Shown here piece by piece: positions 55,628 to 63,521 of a stretch of 64,000 nucleotides of DNA. Source of the DNA: Mycobacterium sp. ELW1 (lineage in GTDB: Bacteria > Actinomycetota > Actinomycetes > Mycobacteriales > Mycobacteriaceae). Every line of letters begins with the position of its first letter. Position 1 is the stretch's first letter. The stretch spans positions 3,038,001 through 3,102,000 of the forward strand of contig NZ_CP032155.1 of NCBI RefSeq assembly GCF_008329905.1, read 5' to 3'. The notes under the pieces are model-generated. The model made no database searches. It saw only the letters and a program-made list of their open reading frames with translations, and was not told the origin of the DNA. The position numbers and the translations under genes were made by a program.

Positions 55628-56161
55628 ATGAAGCAAACCCAAGCGATTGTGGTCGCGGCGCTCGTGACCTGCACCTCGATGATCACGGCGCCCCTGGTTG
55701 CAGCCGATCCCGGGCGAGTGCCCTGCGGGGTGCTCGACCAGGTCCGCGAGAGCCTCGACAACGACATCAATGCCGGCATCGGCGGAGTGCGGATCGTGAT
55801 CAGCTCGCCCTACGCCAGCGGAGCCGCCCAGCAGCGCGACACCAACGTGAAGCTCGCGATGATCAGTCACGGCGTGCACTACATGGAAGACATCAACGGG
55901 CCGGGCATCGTCCCGGGCCTGGCTCCGGCTCTGGTCGACCTACGCCGGGCCAGCGACGACATGCGCGACGCCGTGGGTGCGCTGTTCGTCATCTCGCCCG
56001 GTTACGGCTACGGATACGGGGATGGCTACGGGAGTTACGGCCCGACGGTGTCCAACGCCTGGCCGCAGCCCTCCACCTGGACCGCGATCGACTACGCCGA
56101 CCAGAAGAAAGACGACATCTACGCGCTGGTGAACGGCCTCCAGGGCACCTGTACGCCGTAG
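55628..56161 (+). CDS. secreted protein with Gly-Tyr repeat
   Basis: 177 residues. Signal peptide about 1-27 (AIVVAALVTCTSMITAPLVA, then ADPGRVPCGVLDQV). The helical middle (RVPCGVLDQVRESLDNDINA, DIYALVNGLQGTC) is linked by a Gly-Tyr stretch (YGYGYGDGYGSYG, about 125-137). Two mature cysteines at the start and end could form a disulfide. No recognised domain, but similar small mycobacterial exported proteins exist. ATG start at 55628. Confidence 0.78.
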   Translation: MKQTQAIVVAALVTCTSMITAPLVAADPGRVPCGVLDQVRESLDNDINAGIGGVRIVISSPYASGAAQQRDTNVKLAMISHGVHYMEDINGPGIVPGLAPALVDLRRASDDMRDAVGALFVISPGYGYGYGDGYGSYGPTVSNAWPQPSTWTAIDYADQKKDDIYALVNGLQGTCTP

Positions 56162-56166
56162 TCCGA

Positions 56167-56799
56167 CTACGAGGCGCTGAGGATCTTGATGGCGAAGACC
56201 AGCGTGTCACCCGGCAGGATGCCGGCCCGCGGCTGGCCCTGCGGGTAGCCGTCGGCAGACACCATGGCGACCGCGACGGTTGATCCGACCTTCTGGCCCG
56301 CGATCGCCTTCTGGAAGCCGGGAACCACGCCGTCGAGCGAGAATTCGGCCGGCTCGCCACGCTGGTAGCTGCTGTCGAACACGCTGCCGTCGCGGCCGTT
56401 TACACCCTCGTAGCAGACCGAGACGGTGGCCGTCGGTGCGACGACCGGTCCGGTACCTGCCTGCAGCGTGTGCACTTCGGTTGCGTTCACGCTGAACGGG
56501 GCGGTCACCGTGACGACCGGGGCCGCGGTGTCCGTCGATCCCGTGACCGCGACACTGCCGGTCGCGCCGGGCAACGTCCACTCCGGAGTTCCCGCGGCGG
56601 CCGGCGGCGCGGTCGGGCAGGCCGAATCCGGACCGGCCGCCTGGGTGAGCGTGGACGAGACCGCCGGGGCGGTCGAGGACTTGCTCGCCGACGGGCTGGC
56701 TGCGTCCGAGCCGCAGGCCGCAAGGGACACGGCAAACGCGGCGGCGCAGGCACTGAACGCGACAACAGAGGGCAGGCGGGAGAAGTTCACGCTCGTCAC
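56167..56799 (-). CDS. FKBP-type peptidyl-prolyl isomerase lipoprotein
   Basis: 210 residues. Lipoprotein signal with FAVSLAACGSDA (Cys about residue 29). Then a low-complexity Ser/Thr/Ala region and an N-terminal module (SACPTAPPAAAGTPEWTLPG). The FKBP fold occupies about 118-208: VSVCYEGVNGRDGSVFDSSY, GEPAEFSLDGVVPGFQKAIA, GQKVGSTVAVAMVSADGYP, ILPGDTLVFAIKIL. It would speed proline isomerisation in exported proteins, matching the neighbouring HtrA protease in envelope quality control. Divergent from pepD. Confidence 0.9.
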   Translation of the reverse strand: MTSVNFSRLPSVVAFSACAAAFAVSLAACGSDAASPSASKSSTAPAVSSTLTQAAGPDSACPTAPPAAAGTPEWTLPGATGSVAVTGSTDTAAPVVTVTAPFSVNATEVHTLQAGTGPVVAPTATVSVCYEGVNGRDGSVFDSSYQRGEPAEFSLDGVVPGFQKAIAGQKVGSTVAVAMVSADGYPQGQPRAGILPGDTLVFAIKILSAS

Positions 56800-56939
56800 G
56801 CTACAGCGGATTGACTCGCCGAAAGTCTTGGCTCACACCGAACTCATTCTCAGCAAAGCCTCAGACGGCGTAGGCAAACTGCATCCAGGCGCCTCGAGGC
56901 GCGGATCGTTCTTGTCACGAGAAAGCGAAGCTGAACGCA

Positions 56940-58358
56940 ATGGACTACAGGTCAGGACACTCGCCGCAGGAGGGCCACTACCAGTGGCAGCCGAAAGATT
57001 CTGTGGAACATTCTAATTCACGGCAGTGGCATCCCGGCGGATATCAGTACGGTCACAGTGCCACCGACACGGCGCAGCTGTACCCGCCCCATTACGGGGC
57101 CCCGCCGCGGGATGGGAGATCTGCGTCACAGCAAAATTCCCGGCAACGGATGAAGTCGCGAGTGGGCGTTCTGGTCGGCGGTACAGCCGTGGTCGCGATG
57201 ATCGCCGGGGCCGCCGGCGCGGTCGCCGTGGTCGACCACTCCGAACGCCCGACGGCTACCGCACCGGGGCAACTCGCGCCCGGGGCGTCGGAGCCGAAGA
57301 ACCCCGCGGTGGCCGGTCAGCCGGCCAGCTCGGCACCTGTCGGTTCGGTCGAGCAGGTCTCGGACAAGGTGCTTCCCAGTGTGGTGAAGCTGCAGATCAC
57401 CACTGGTCAGGGCAGTGAGGAGGGGTCCGGAATCATCCTGAGCTCCGACGGGCTGATCTTGACCAACAATCACGTCGTGGCTGCCGCTGCCCAGGGTGCT
57501 AGTAGCGGGCCGATGGCAGCCGAGGACGGGCCGGACGGTCAGTTCCCCGGCGGCCCCGGCGGCCGCCCGTCCGGTCAGAGCCGCGGCGGCATGCAGGCGA
57601 CGGTGACGTTCGCCGACGGCCGGACCGTGCCGTTCACCGTCGTCGGCGCCGACCCGGCCGACGACATCGCGGTGGTTCGGGCTCAGAACGTTTCGGGGCT
57701 CACCCCGATCACGATCGGATCGTCGAAGGATCTGAAGGTCGGCCAGAACGTCGTCGCGATCGGCTCCCCGCTCGGCCTACAGGGCACCGTGACAACGGGC
57801 ATCATCAGCGCGCTGGACCGTCCCGTCGCGACCGGCGACGAGCAGTCCGGCCAGCATTCGGTCATGAGCGCCATCCAGACCGATGCGGCGATCAACCCCG
57901 GCAACTCCGGTGGCGCGCTGGTGGACATGAACGGTGACCTCATCGGCGTCAACTCCGCAATCGCATCGCTTGGCGGCGGCCAAGATTCGCAAGCGGCCCA
58001 GAGCGGATCGATCGGCCTCGGCTTCGCGATTCCGGTTGACCAAGCGAAACGTATTGCCGACGAACTGATTTCGACCGGAACTGTGCAGCGCGCCTCGCTG
58101 GGCGTTCAGCTCAGCTCCGACGACAGCGCGCGGGGCGCACTGGTCGCCGGCGTCGCGGACGGCAGTCCGGCTGCAGCGGCAGGCATGTCGAAGGGTGCGG
58201 TGATCACCAAGGTCGACAACAAGGTGATCGACGGTCCGGAGGCGCTCGTCGCCGCCATCCATTCCAAGGCGCCCGGCGACGACGTCACGCTGACCTACAA
58301 CGACCCGTCGGGCGCGTCACGCACCGTGCAGGTCACCCTCGGACAGATTCAGTCCTAG
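56940..58358 (+). CDS. pepD: HtrA-like serine protease PepD with PDZ domain
   Basis: 472 residues. Cytoplasmic N-terminal tail (about 1-70, basic and polar), one membrane helix (about 73-98, VGVLVGGTAVVAMIAGAAGA), then a trypsin-like domain outside the membrane with catalytic residues in LTNNHVVAAA (His), DPADDIAVVRAQ (Asp) and NPGNSGGALVDM (Ser), and a PDZ domain from about 375 to 470 (ASLGVQLSSDDSARGALVAG, VITKVDNKVIDGPEALVAAI). M. tuberculosis PepD (Rv0983) has this layout and takes part in the MprAB/SigE envelope stress response. No two-component genes are next to it here. ATG start at 56940. Confidence 0.92.
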   Translation: MDYRSGHSPQEGHYQWQPKDSVEHSNSRQWHPGGYQYGHSATDTAQLYPPHYGAPPRDGRSASQQNSRQRMKSRVGVLVGGTAVVAMIAGAAGAVAVVDHSERPTATAPGQLAPGASEPKNPAVAGQPASSAPVGSVEQVSDKVLPSVVKLQITTGQGSEEGSGIILSSDGLILTNNHVVAAAAQGASSGPMAAEDGPDGQFPGGPGGRPSGQSRGGMQATVTFADGRTVPFTVVGADPADDIAVVRAQNVSGLTPITIGSSKDLKVGQNVVAIGSPLGLQGTVTTGIISALDRPVATGDEQSGQHSVMSAIQTDAAINPGNSGGALVDMNGDLIGVNSAIASLGGGQDSQAAQSGSIGLGFAIPVDQAKRIADELISTGTVQRASLGVQLSSDDSARGALVAGVADGSPAAAAGMSKGAVITKVDNKVIDGPEALVAAIHSKAPGDDVTLTYNDPSGASRTVQVTLGQIQS

Positions 58359-58367
58359 CGGCACAAC

Positions 58368-58381
58368 CCATCTCGAGATGG
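58368..58381. repeat. 14-bp perfect palindrome downstream of pepD
   Basis: CCATCTCGAGATGG has no loop, so it is more an operator-like site than a hairpin. It partly overlaps the terminator stem that follows. Confidence 0.5.
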
Positions 58382-58417
58382 ACGGTGGCTATTGTCTAAT
58401 GGCTACCGTCCATTTTT
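58378..58417 (+). terminator. rho-independent terminator of pepD with T-tract
   Basis: ATGGACGGT (58378-58386) pairs with ACCGTCCAT (58405-58413), then TTTT, an unusually classical intrinsic terminator for this GC-rich genome. Confidence 0.75.
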
Positions 58418-58447
58418 GGCAGTCCATTTCGGCATTGGGGGAGACCG

Positions 58448-58894
58448 ATGATGAACCGCACCACCTGTCGGCTGGGCGTCGTCGTCGCGTTCGCGGGGCT
58501 GACGATCATCGGTCTGCCCGGATGCTCGCCGGGGTCCTCGGCACCGGCCGCCGGCACGACGAGCACCCGTACCGCCGATGCCGCCGCCGGCTGCACGAAG
58601 GCCGAATTCGCCGACGCGGCCACCACGGCCGTGCACGCCGTGAGCAACGACAACATCTACCGGATCGACGACGTGACATGCGCCGACGGCTGGGCGGTGA
58701 CCAGCGGCCTCTGGTCCAGCACGGCCAACCCGGACATGGGCGCCCCGAGCACGCTGGTGTTCCAGCAGCACGGCGGCCAGTGGATCAGCCAGGACAAGCA
58801 GAAGGTCTGCGGCACGAATGCCTCGGCCACCCCCGCTCCTGCGGACGCGACGATCCCCGCCGCGCTGTACGAGCTCGGCTGCCTGACGGGATAG
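58448..58894 (+). CDS. secreted lipoprotein of unknown function
   Basis: 148 residues. Lipoprotein signal: GLTIIGLPGCSPGSSAPAAG, lipobox LPGC. The mature part has a low-complexity Thr/Ala stretch, then CTKAEFADAATTAVHAVSND, VTCADGWAVTSGLW and LVFQQHGGQWISQDKQKVCG; four cysteines after the lipid Cys could form two disulfides. Resembles small actinobacterial lipoproteins with a beta-rich domain. ATG 58448 or 58451. Stands after the pepD terminator. Confidence 0.78.
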   Translation: MMNRTTCRLGVVVAFAGLTIIGLPGCSPGSSAPAAGTTSTRTADAAAGCTKAEFADAATTAVHAVSNDNIYRIDDVTCADGWAVTSGLWSSTANPDMGAPSTLVFQQHGGQWISQDKQKVCGTNASATPAPADATIPAALYELGCLTG

Positions 58895-58919
58895 CTCCCC
58901 ATTTGTTTGCCGCATGCGC

Positions 58920-58925
58920 TAACTT
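58920..58925 (+). promoter_or_regulatory. -10 hexamer for the S53 protease operon
   Basis: TAACTT followed by 6 nt and then the GTG at 58932; leaderless. Confidence 0.55.
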
Positions 58926-58931
58926 GGCGGG

Positions 58932-60544
58932 GTGTCGAGGGGAGCACACGTCACTGTGCGCGCAGTGCGGTCGCCACTCGTCCTGATCGTCACCGCTGCA
59001 GTGGTCGTCGCGGCGATCGCGTTCCGAGTGCATTCGGACTCACGGCTCCCGCAGTTGATTTCGGGCCCATTCGCCTTACTGCTTGCCGCATCGACCAATC
59101 TGGGCGATTCGCAGGCGGACCGTGTCGAGCTGACCGCGGAGCTGCCTGATGCGCAACGCCCTGAGCGGCTCGACGCGTGGGCGACGGCCAACGGCTTGTC
59201 GGTTCGATGGCGGCCCGGTGAGCGCTGGGCGGTGATCGGCGGCCCTCCTGCTCGGGTCAGCGCCGCGTTCCAAGTGGCCGTCCACGATTTCCGCGGGAAG
59301 GCAGGCGCGGTGTTCTACGCCTCGCCTCAGCAGCCCGCCGTCCCGGCGTCGTTGCGTGACAAGGTGACTGGTCTCGGGCGCATCCTCAGCTATACGCCGT
59401 ATCACTCCAACAGCCCCTCGTTCCGCCCGCTGGACGTGCCCGACCACAGCCTGCCGCCGGACTCGTTGCGGACGACCTACAACGTGCGCCCGCTGACAGA
59501 GGCCGGCTACACCGGCAAGGGTGGCACCATCGCGGTCTTCGGGTTCGACGGATTCGATCAGGCCGACCTGGACATGTTCACCGCCACCTACGGGTTGCCG
59601 CGGCTCGTTCCCGAGGTCGTCGGCGGCGTGCCAGAACAACGCAGCGGCGAATCCACGATGGATTTACAAGTCGCCCATGCGATTGCGCCTGACGCACGCA
59701 AGGTGCTGGTCAACGCCAGGACGACGGTCGCCGGTGGCGGCACCTACGTCAAGATCGCCGAACTGATGCAGTCGGTGGACCGGCAGTTCCCCGGGGCGGT
59801 GTGGAGTCTGTCCATCGGCTGGGGCTGCGACAGGCTGATCACCGCGGCCGACCTGGCCCCGATCCGGGGTGCGATCTCCACCGCACTTGCCCACGGCACC
59901 ACGGTGTTCGATGCGAGCGGGGATCTGGCCGGCCTGGAATGCAAACGCGGTCATGACTGGTCGGCGCCGCCCGGACCGGCCGACGTCGGGCTCGATGCCG
60001 TCGCATCGCTGCCCGAGGTGACCAGTGTGGGTGGGACCACGCTGTCCACCGACGAGAACTACCGGTGGCTGGGCGAACAGGCCTGGAGCGACGGTCCATT
60101 GACGCAGGGGAGCGGCGGTGGCGTGTCCAACCTCTTCGACCGGCCGCCATGGCAGGCCGGTGTGACCACGACGACCAACACCGTTCGCCGGCTGACGCCC
60201 GATGTCTCGGCGGTGGCCGACAATTCGACCGGTGCGGTCATCGTGCAGAACCAGCAATTGGTGGTCGGGGTGGCACGTCGCAATCCGCACCGATCTGGGC
60301 CGGCATCGCCGCGGTGATGAATCAGTTCCTGGTCGCCAACGGCGGGCGGCCGGTCGGTGAGCTCAATCCGGTGCTCTACCGACTGAAAGCCGGTGCGGCC
60401 CGGCCGGCATTCCACGACATCACGTTGGGTACCAATGCCGTCGCGATCTCGCAGCCGGGCTACGACATGGTGACCGGCCTGGGCAGTCCCGACGTCGACA
60501 ACATGGTGCGCGACATCCTCGACGTGCAACGGTCTCCGCGATGA
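58932..60544 (+). pseudogene. S53 (sedolisin/kumamolisin) serine-carboxyl protease, frameshifted
   Basis: N-terminal membrane or signal segment (PLVLIVTAAVVVAAIAFRVH), prodomain (about 50-150, ELTAELPDAQRPERLDAWA, AAFQVAVHDFRGKAGAVFYA), then the S53 catalytic domain: GESTMDLQVAHAIAPDA (Glu and Asp), TVFDASGDLAGLECKRG (oxyanion Asp), and GGTSQSAPIWAGIAAVMNQF (Ser). The frame shifts in a GGGG run at 60267-60270 just before the Ser motif; one more G gives VVGGGTSQSAP and 537 residues. GTG start is leaderless. Its end overlaps the next gene (ATGA). Secreted or membrane-tethered acid-acting protease. Confidence 0.88.
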
Positions 60545-61722
60545 CCGGCCAGCCAGGCATCGCGACGATGCCGTGCCCGAACTGCGCCCATGACGTCCCC
60601 GCGGGACGGTTCTGCGTGCGCTGTGGCGCCCACCTCTCGGTGGCTCCGGGTGAGCGCCCGAGCCCGCTGCGGGTGAGCGATTTCGCCGCCGCACCGGGCG
60701 AGAACGTGCTTCAGCCGTCGATCGTCAGCTCGATGTTCCCGCATCTGCCGAGCCGCTCACGGGTGGCATTCCGGTTCGCACTCGGGCTTCTGCTGGCCGT
60801 GCTCGTCGCGTTCTGCGTGCTGCAGTGGTATGTGCCGATGCTGGCGCTGGCCATCTTCGCACCGCCCACGCTCATCGCGATCTACCTGGTCGAGTCGCGG
60901 GTGCTGGCTGACCTGCCCGCCTGGGTCTGGGCGCTGACCGCCGTTCTGGGTGCTGCGGTCGGGGTGGCGTGGGCGACCTTGACCGGCGCCATCGTGGCCG
61001 AGTCCTACAGCCTCGGACTGGGTGCCCAGGTCCCGACCATGCGTCTGCTGCTCGACGCGGTGGTCATTCCCTTCGGCGGCCTGCTGGCGATGCAGGTGCC
61101 GGTGATCGTGGTTCGGCTGCTGCGGCCTCCGGTGCGAGAGTCGTTGCACGGCGCCGTGATCGGCCTGCTCGGCGGCGCGATGTTCCTGCTCGCCACAAAC
61201 GTGATCAGAATGATCCCGCAGTTCGGGGATAGTGCGGTCACCGGCGATCTGCCCATCGAGGACCTGTTGCTACAGGCCGGGGTGCGGGGAATCGGGGAGC
61301 CGTTGACCGGGCTCTCGCTCAGCGGCCTCATCGGAGCGTGGCTCTGGTACGTCAACCGCCGCAATCTCCGCACCGTCGCGGTCGGCGGTCTCGGGTTGAT
61401 CATGGGCGCCGCGGCCTACGCCTGCGTCGGTCTGGCCCAGGCCTACCGGCTGCCGCCGTACCTGCAATTCTCCGTGCACATCGTGTTCGCGGTCGCGGCG
61501 GTCATCGCCTTGCGGCTCGCGCTGCAGGTGACGATGTTGCGCGACGAGGACGTCGAGACCTATCCGGCGCTTCCGATTCTGTGTGTGTGGTGTCAGCACG
61601 TCGTGCCCGACACCAGGTTCTGCCCGGCCTGCGGTGTCGCCGCACAGGCGGCGTCGCAGACGTCCCGGGCCGCGCGTCGACAAGACCGCCCGCAGCTCCA
61701 GATCGCGACGGCGGAGTCATGA
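60541..61722 (+). CDS. zinc-ribbon polytopic membrane protein
   Basis: 393 residues. Starts with a zinc ribbon (MPCPNCAHDVPAGRFCVRCG), ends with a second one (ILCVWCQHVVPDTRFCPACG); between are about eight membrane helices (VAFRFALGLLLAVLVAFCVL, YVPMLALAIFAPPTLIAIYL, WVWALTAVLGAAVGVAWATL, ...). A Pro-loop RMIPQFGDSAV and GEPLTGLSLSGLIGAW lie in the centre, resembling CPBP or rhomboid-type intramembrane protease regions only loosely. Translationally coupled to the S53 protease upstream and the next gene downstream. Confidence 0.8.
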   Translation: MTGQPGIATMPCPNCAHDVPAGRFCVRCGAHLSVAPGERPSPLRVSDFAAAPGENVLQPSIVSSMFPHLPSRSRVAFRFALGLLLAVLVAFCVLQWYVPMLALAIFAPPTLIAIYLVESRVLADLPAWVWALTAVLGAAVGVAWATLTGAIVAESYSLGLGAQVPTMRLLLDAVVIPFGGLLAMQVPVIVVRLLRPPVRESLHGAVIGLLGGAMFLLATNVIRMIPQFGDSAVTGDLPIEDLLLQAGVRGIGEPLTGLSLSGLIGAWLWYVNRRNLRTVAVGGLGLIMGAAAYACVGLAQAYRLPPYLQFSVHIVFAVAAVIALRLALQVTMLRDEDVETYPALPILCVWCQHVVPDTRFCPACGVAAQAASQTSRAARRQDRPQLQIATAES

Positions 61723-62459
61723 GTGCCCCGACCGCGCCGCAGATGGCGGAACTGTATCCCGGTTACGCGGTGGCGCCGGGTGCCTACACCGCTGGGCCGC
61801 AACGGTTTACCCCGTTGCGGCGGATGCTCGTGCCACTGGTCGTCACACTGGCGGTCTTGATCGGAGCCTCGACGGCGGCCTGGGCGGTGGTTGGTGGCCC
61901 GTCGGTGCGTTATGCATGCCCACCCGATTGCGGGCGGCCGCCGACGGGTGTGCCGGTACAGGCGAGTCCGCGTTTCGTGTCTGCCGACGGCGAGTTCTCG
62001 GTGTCGTATCCGGCGGAGGGCACGGCCTACAAGGTCACCATGGAGAACGACGGCGTCTCGGCCACGTACACCGGCGGCGACGGCGGGGTGATGGAGTTGT
62101 TCGGGGTCCCGGCCCAGGGCCGCTCCGCCGAGGAGATCATCGACGATCTCCTCAAGGACAAGCAGCCCGACGCGACGGTGGCCTATGTGCTGCCCAACAC
62201 GACAGTCGGTTATCAGCTCGGATTCGGTGAAGTGCTCGACGTCTACCCGCAGGGCGGCGCCACGGTGTCTCGTACGCGGATCGTCGTGATGGCGGCGGTG
62301 AAGAACGATCTTGCGTTGGTGGGTGCGGCCATCGGGCCGTACCGCAAATTCGGACCCGGCAACGGGCCCGGCGTGCCGTCGGGCGCGAATCTGGAACTCG
62401 CGCAGGATCTCGGCAAGTACGTCAATAGCTTCCTGTGGAAGGGCGATCCGCCCCGATAA
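61719..62459 (+). CDS. membrane-anchored extracellular protein of unknown function
   Basis: 246 residues from ATG 61719, overlapping the previous stop by 4 bp. A Pro/Tyr-rich cytoplasmic start (YPGYAVAPGAYTAGPQRFTP), one membrane helix at about 36-57 (MLVPLVVTLAVLIGASTAAW), then an exterior domain with VRYACPPDCGRPP, VSADGEFSVSYPAEGTAYKV, VMELFGVPAQGRSAEEIIDD, and YQLGFGEVLDVYPQGGATVS. CPPDCG may form a small disulfide loop. No known domain. Third gene of the S53 protease operon; possibly a substrate, regulator or partner. Confidence 0.78.
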   Translation: MSAPTAPQMAELYPGYAVAPGAYTAGPQRFTPLRRMLVPLVVTLAVLIGASTAAWAVVGGPSVRYACPPDCGRPPTGVPVQASPRFVSADGEFSVSYPAEGTAYKVTMENDGVSATYTGGDGGVMELFGVPAQGRSAEEIIDDLLKDKQPDATVAYVLPNTTVGYQLGFGEVLDVYPQGGATVSRTRIVVMAAVKNDLALVGAAIGPYRKFGPGNGPGVPSGANLELAQDLGKYVNSFLWKGDPPR

Positions 62460-62480
62460 GGCGTCGTACGCTCAACGGCG

Positions 62481-63521
62481 ATGCTCGAGAAATCCGAGAT
62501 TCGCTTCCTGCCGGTCGGCGAGCGCCGTCTGGCGTACGAAGTGCGCGGCGACGGCCCGCCGCTGGTGGCACCCGCGTGGTGGGTGAGCCACCTCGAACTG
62601 GACTGGCAGCACCCCGGCGTGCGGCGGTTCTGGGAAGGTGTCGCGGGCGGCTACACCCTGATCCGCTATGACCGGCTCGGGGTCGGGATGTCGGACCGCG
62701 ACGTGCAGCAGGCCGATCTGAGCCTCGACGGCGAGGTCACGATGTTGCGCGCACTGCTCGACGAGCTCGGGCTGGACCGGGTGTCGCTGATCGGCGGTTC
62801 GTCGGGCAGCTGTACCGCCACGGCCTTCGCCGCGGCGTTCCCGGACCGGGTGGAGCGCCTGGTGCTGTACGGGTCGTACCCGCACGGTGAGGAACTGACG
62901 GCCCCCGGGGTTGGCGACGCGATCGTGGCCGCGGTGCGCGCGCACTGGGGGCTCGGTTCGCGGATGCTCAGCGATATCTTCCTCGGCAGTGCCGAGGCGG
63001 CGGAGCATGAACGTTTCGCGCGGCTGCAGCGCGAGTCGGCGTCCGCCGACACCGCTGCCGAACTGTTGAGCCTGGTCTACCGCTTCGATGTCCGCGCGCA
63101 TCTTCCGCTGGTGCGCCAGCCGGCCACGGTCGTGCATCGGCGTGATGATCGCGCCGTGCCGTACCGGCTCGGACGCGAGGTCGCAGCCGCGATTCCTGGT
63201 GCGACATTCATTCCGCTGCAAGGGCAATCGCATTTTCCCTGGCACGGTGACGTCGAGTCCGTCATCCGGGCCTGCCGCCAGGGGCTGCATCCCGATCAGA
63301 CCGCCGGGCCCGGGGCCGGCCGCCAATCGGTGCTGTTGTCCGAGCGGGAACGCGAGGTTCTCGGTTGTGTCGCACACGGTCTCGGTGATCGCGAGATCGC
63401 CGAGCAGCTCCAGCTGAGCCCGCATACCGTGCACCGGCACGTCGCGAACATCCGCCGCAAACTGGGGGCGACGTCCCGGACGGCCGCGGTCGCGCAGGCA
63501 GCCCGCCTCGGATTGGTCTAG
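62481..63521 (+). CDS. alpha/beta hydrolase fused to LuxR-type DNA-binding domain
   Basis: 346 residues. Residues about 1-270: alpha/beta hydrolase, with YTLIRYDRLGVGMSDRD and the nucleophile elbow LIGGSSGSCTATAFAA (expected Ser), and a late His in LQGQSHFPWHG. Residues about 285-345: LuxR HTH, LSEREREVLGCVAHGLGDRE followed by QLSPHTVHRHVANIRRKLGA. The hydrolase half may sense or hydrolyse an ester, lactone or thioester and the LuxR half binds DNA. ATG start at 62481, 21 bp after the S53 operon. Confidence 0.9.
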   Translation: MLEKSEIRFLPVGERRLAYEVRGDGPPLVAPAWWVSHLELDWQHPGVRRFWEGVAGGYTLIRYDRLGVGMSDRDVQQADLSLDGEVTMLRALLDELGLDRVSLIGGSSGSCTATAFAAAFPDRVERLVLYGSYPHGEELTAPGVGDAIVAAVRAHWGLGSRMLSDIFLGSAEAAEHERFARLQRESASADTAAELLSLVYRFDVRAHLPLVRQPATVVHRRDDRAVPYRLGREVAAAIPGATFIPLQGQSHFPWHGDVESVIRACRQGLHPDQTAGPGAGRQSVLLSEREREVLGCVAHGLGDREIAEQLQLSPHTVHRHVANIRRKLGATSRTAAVAQAARLGLV

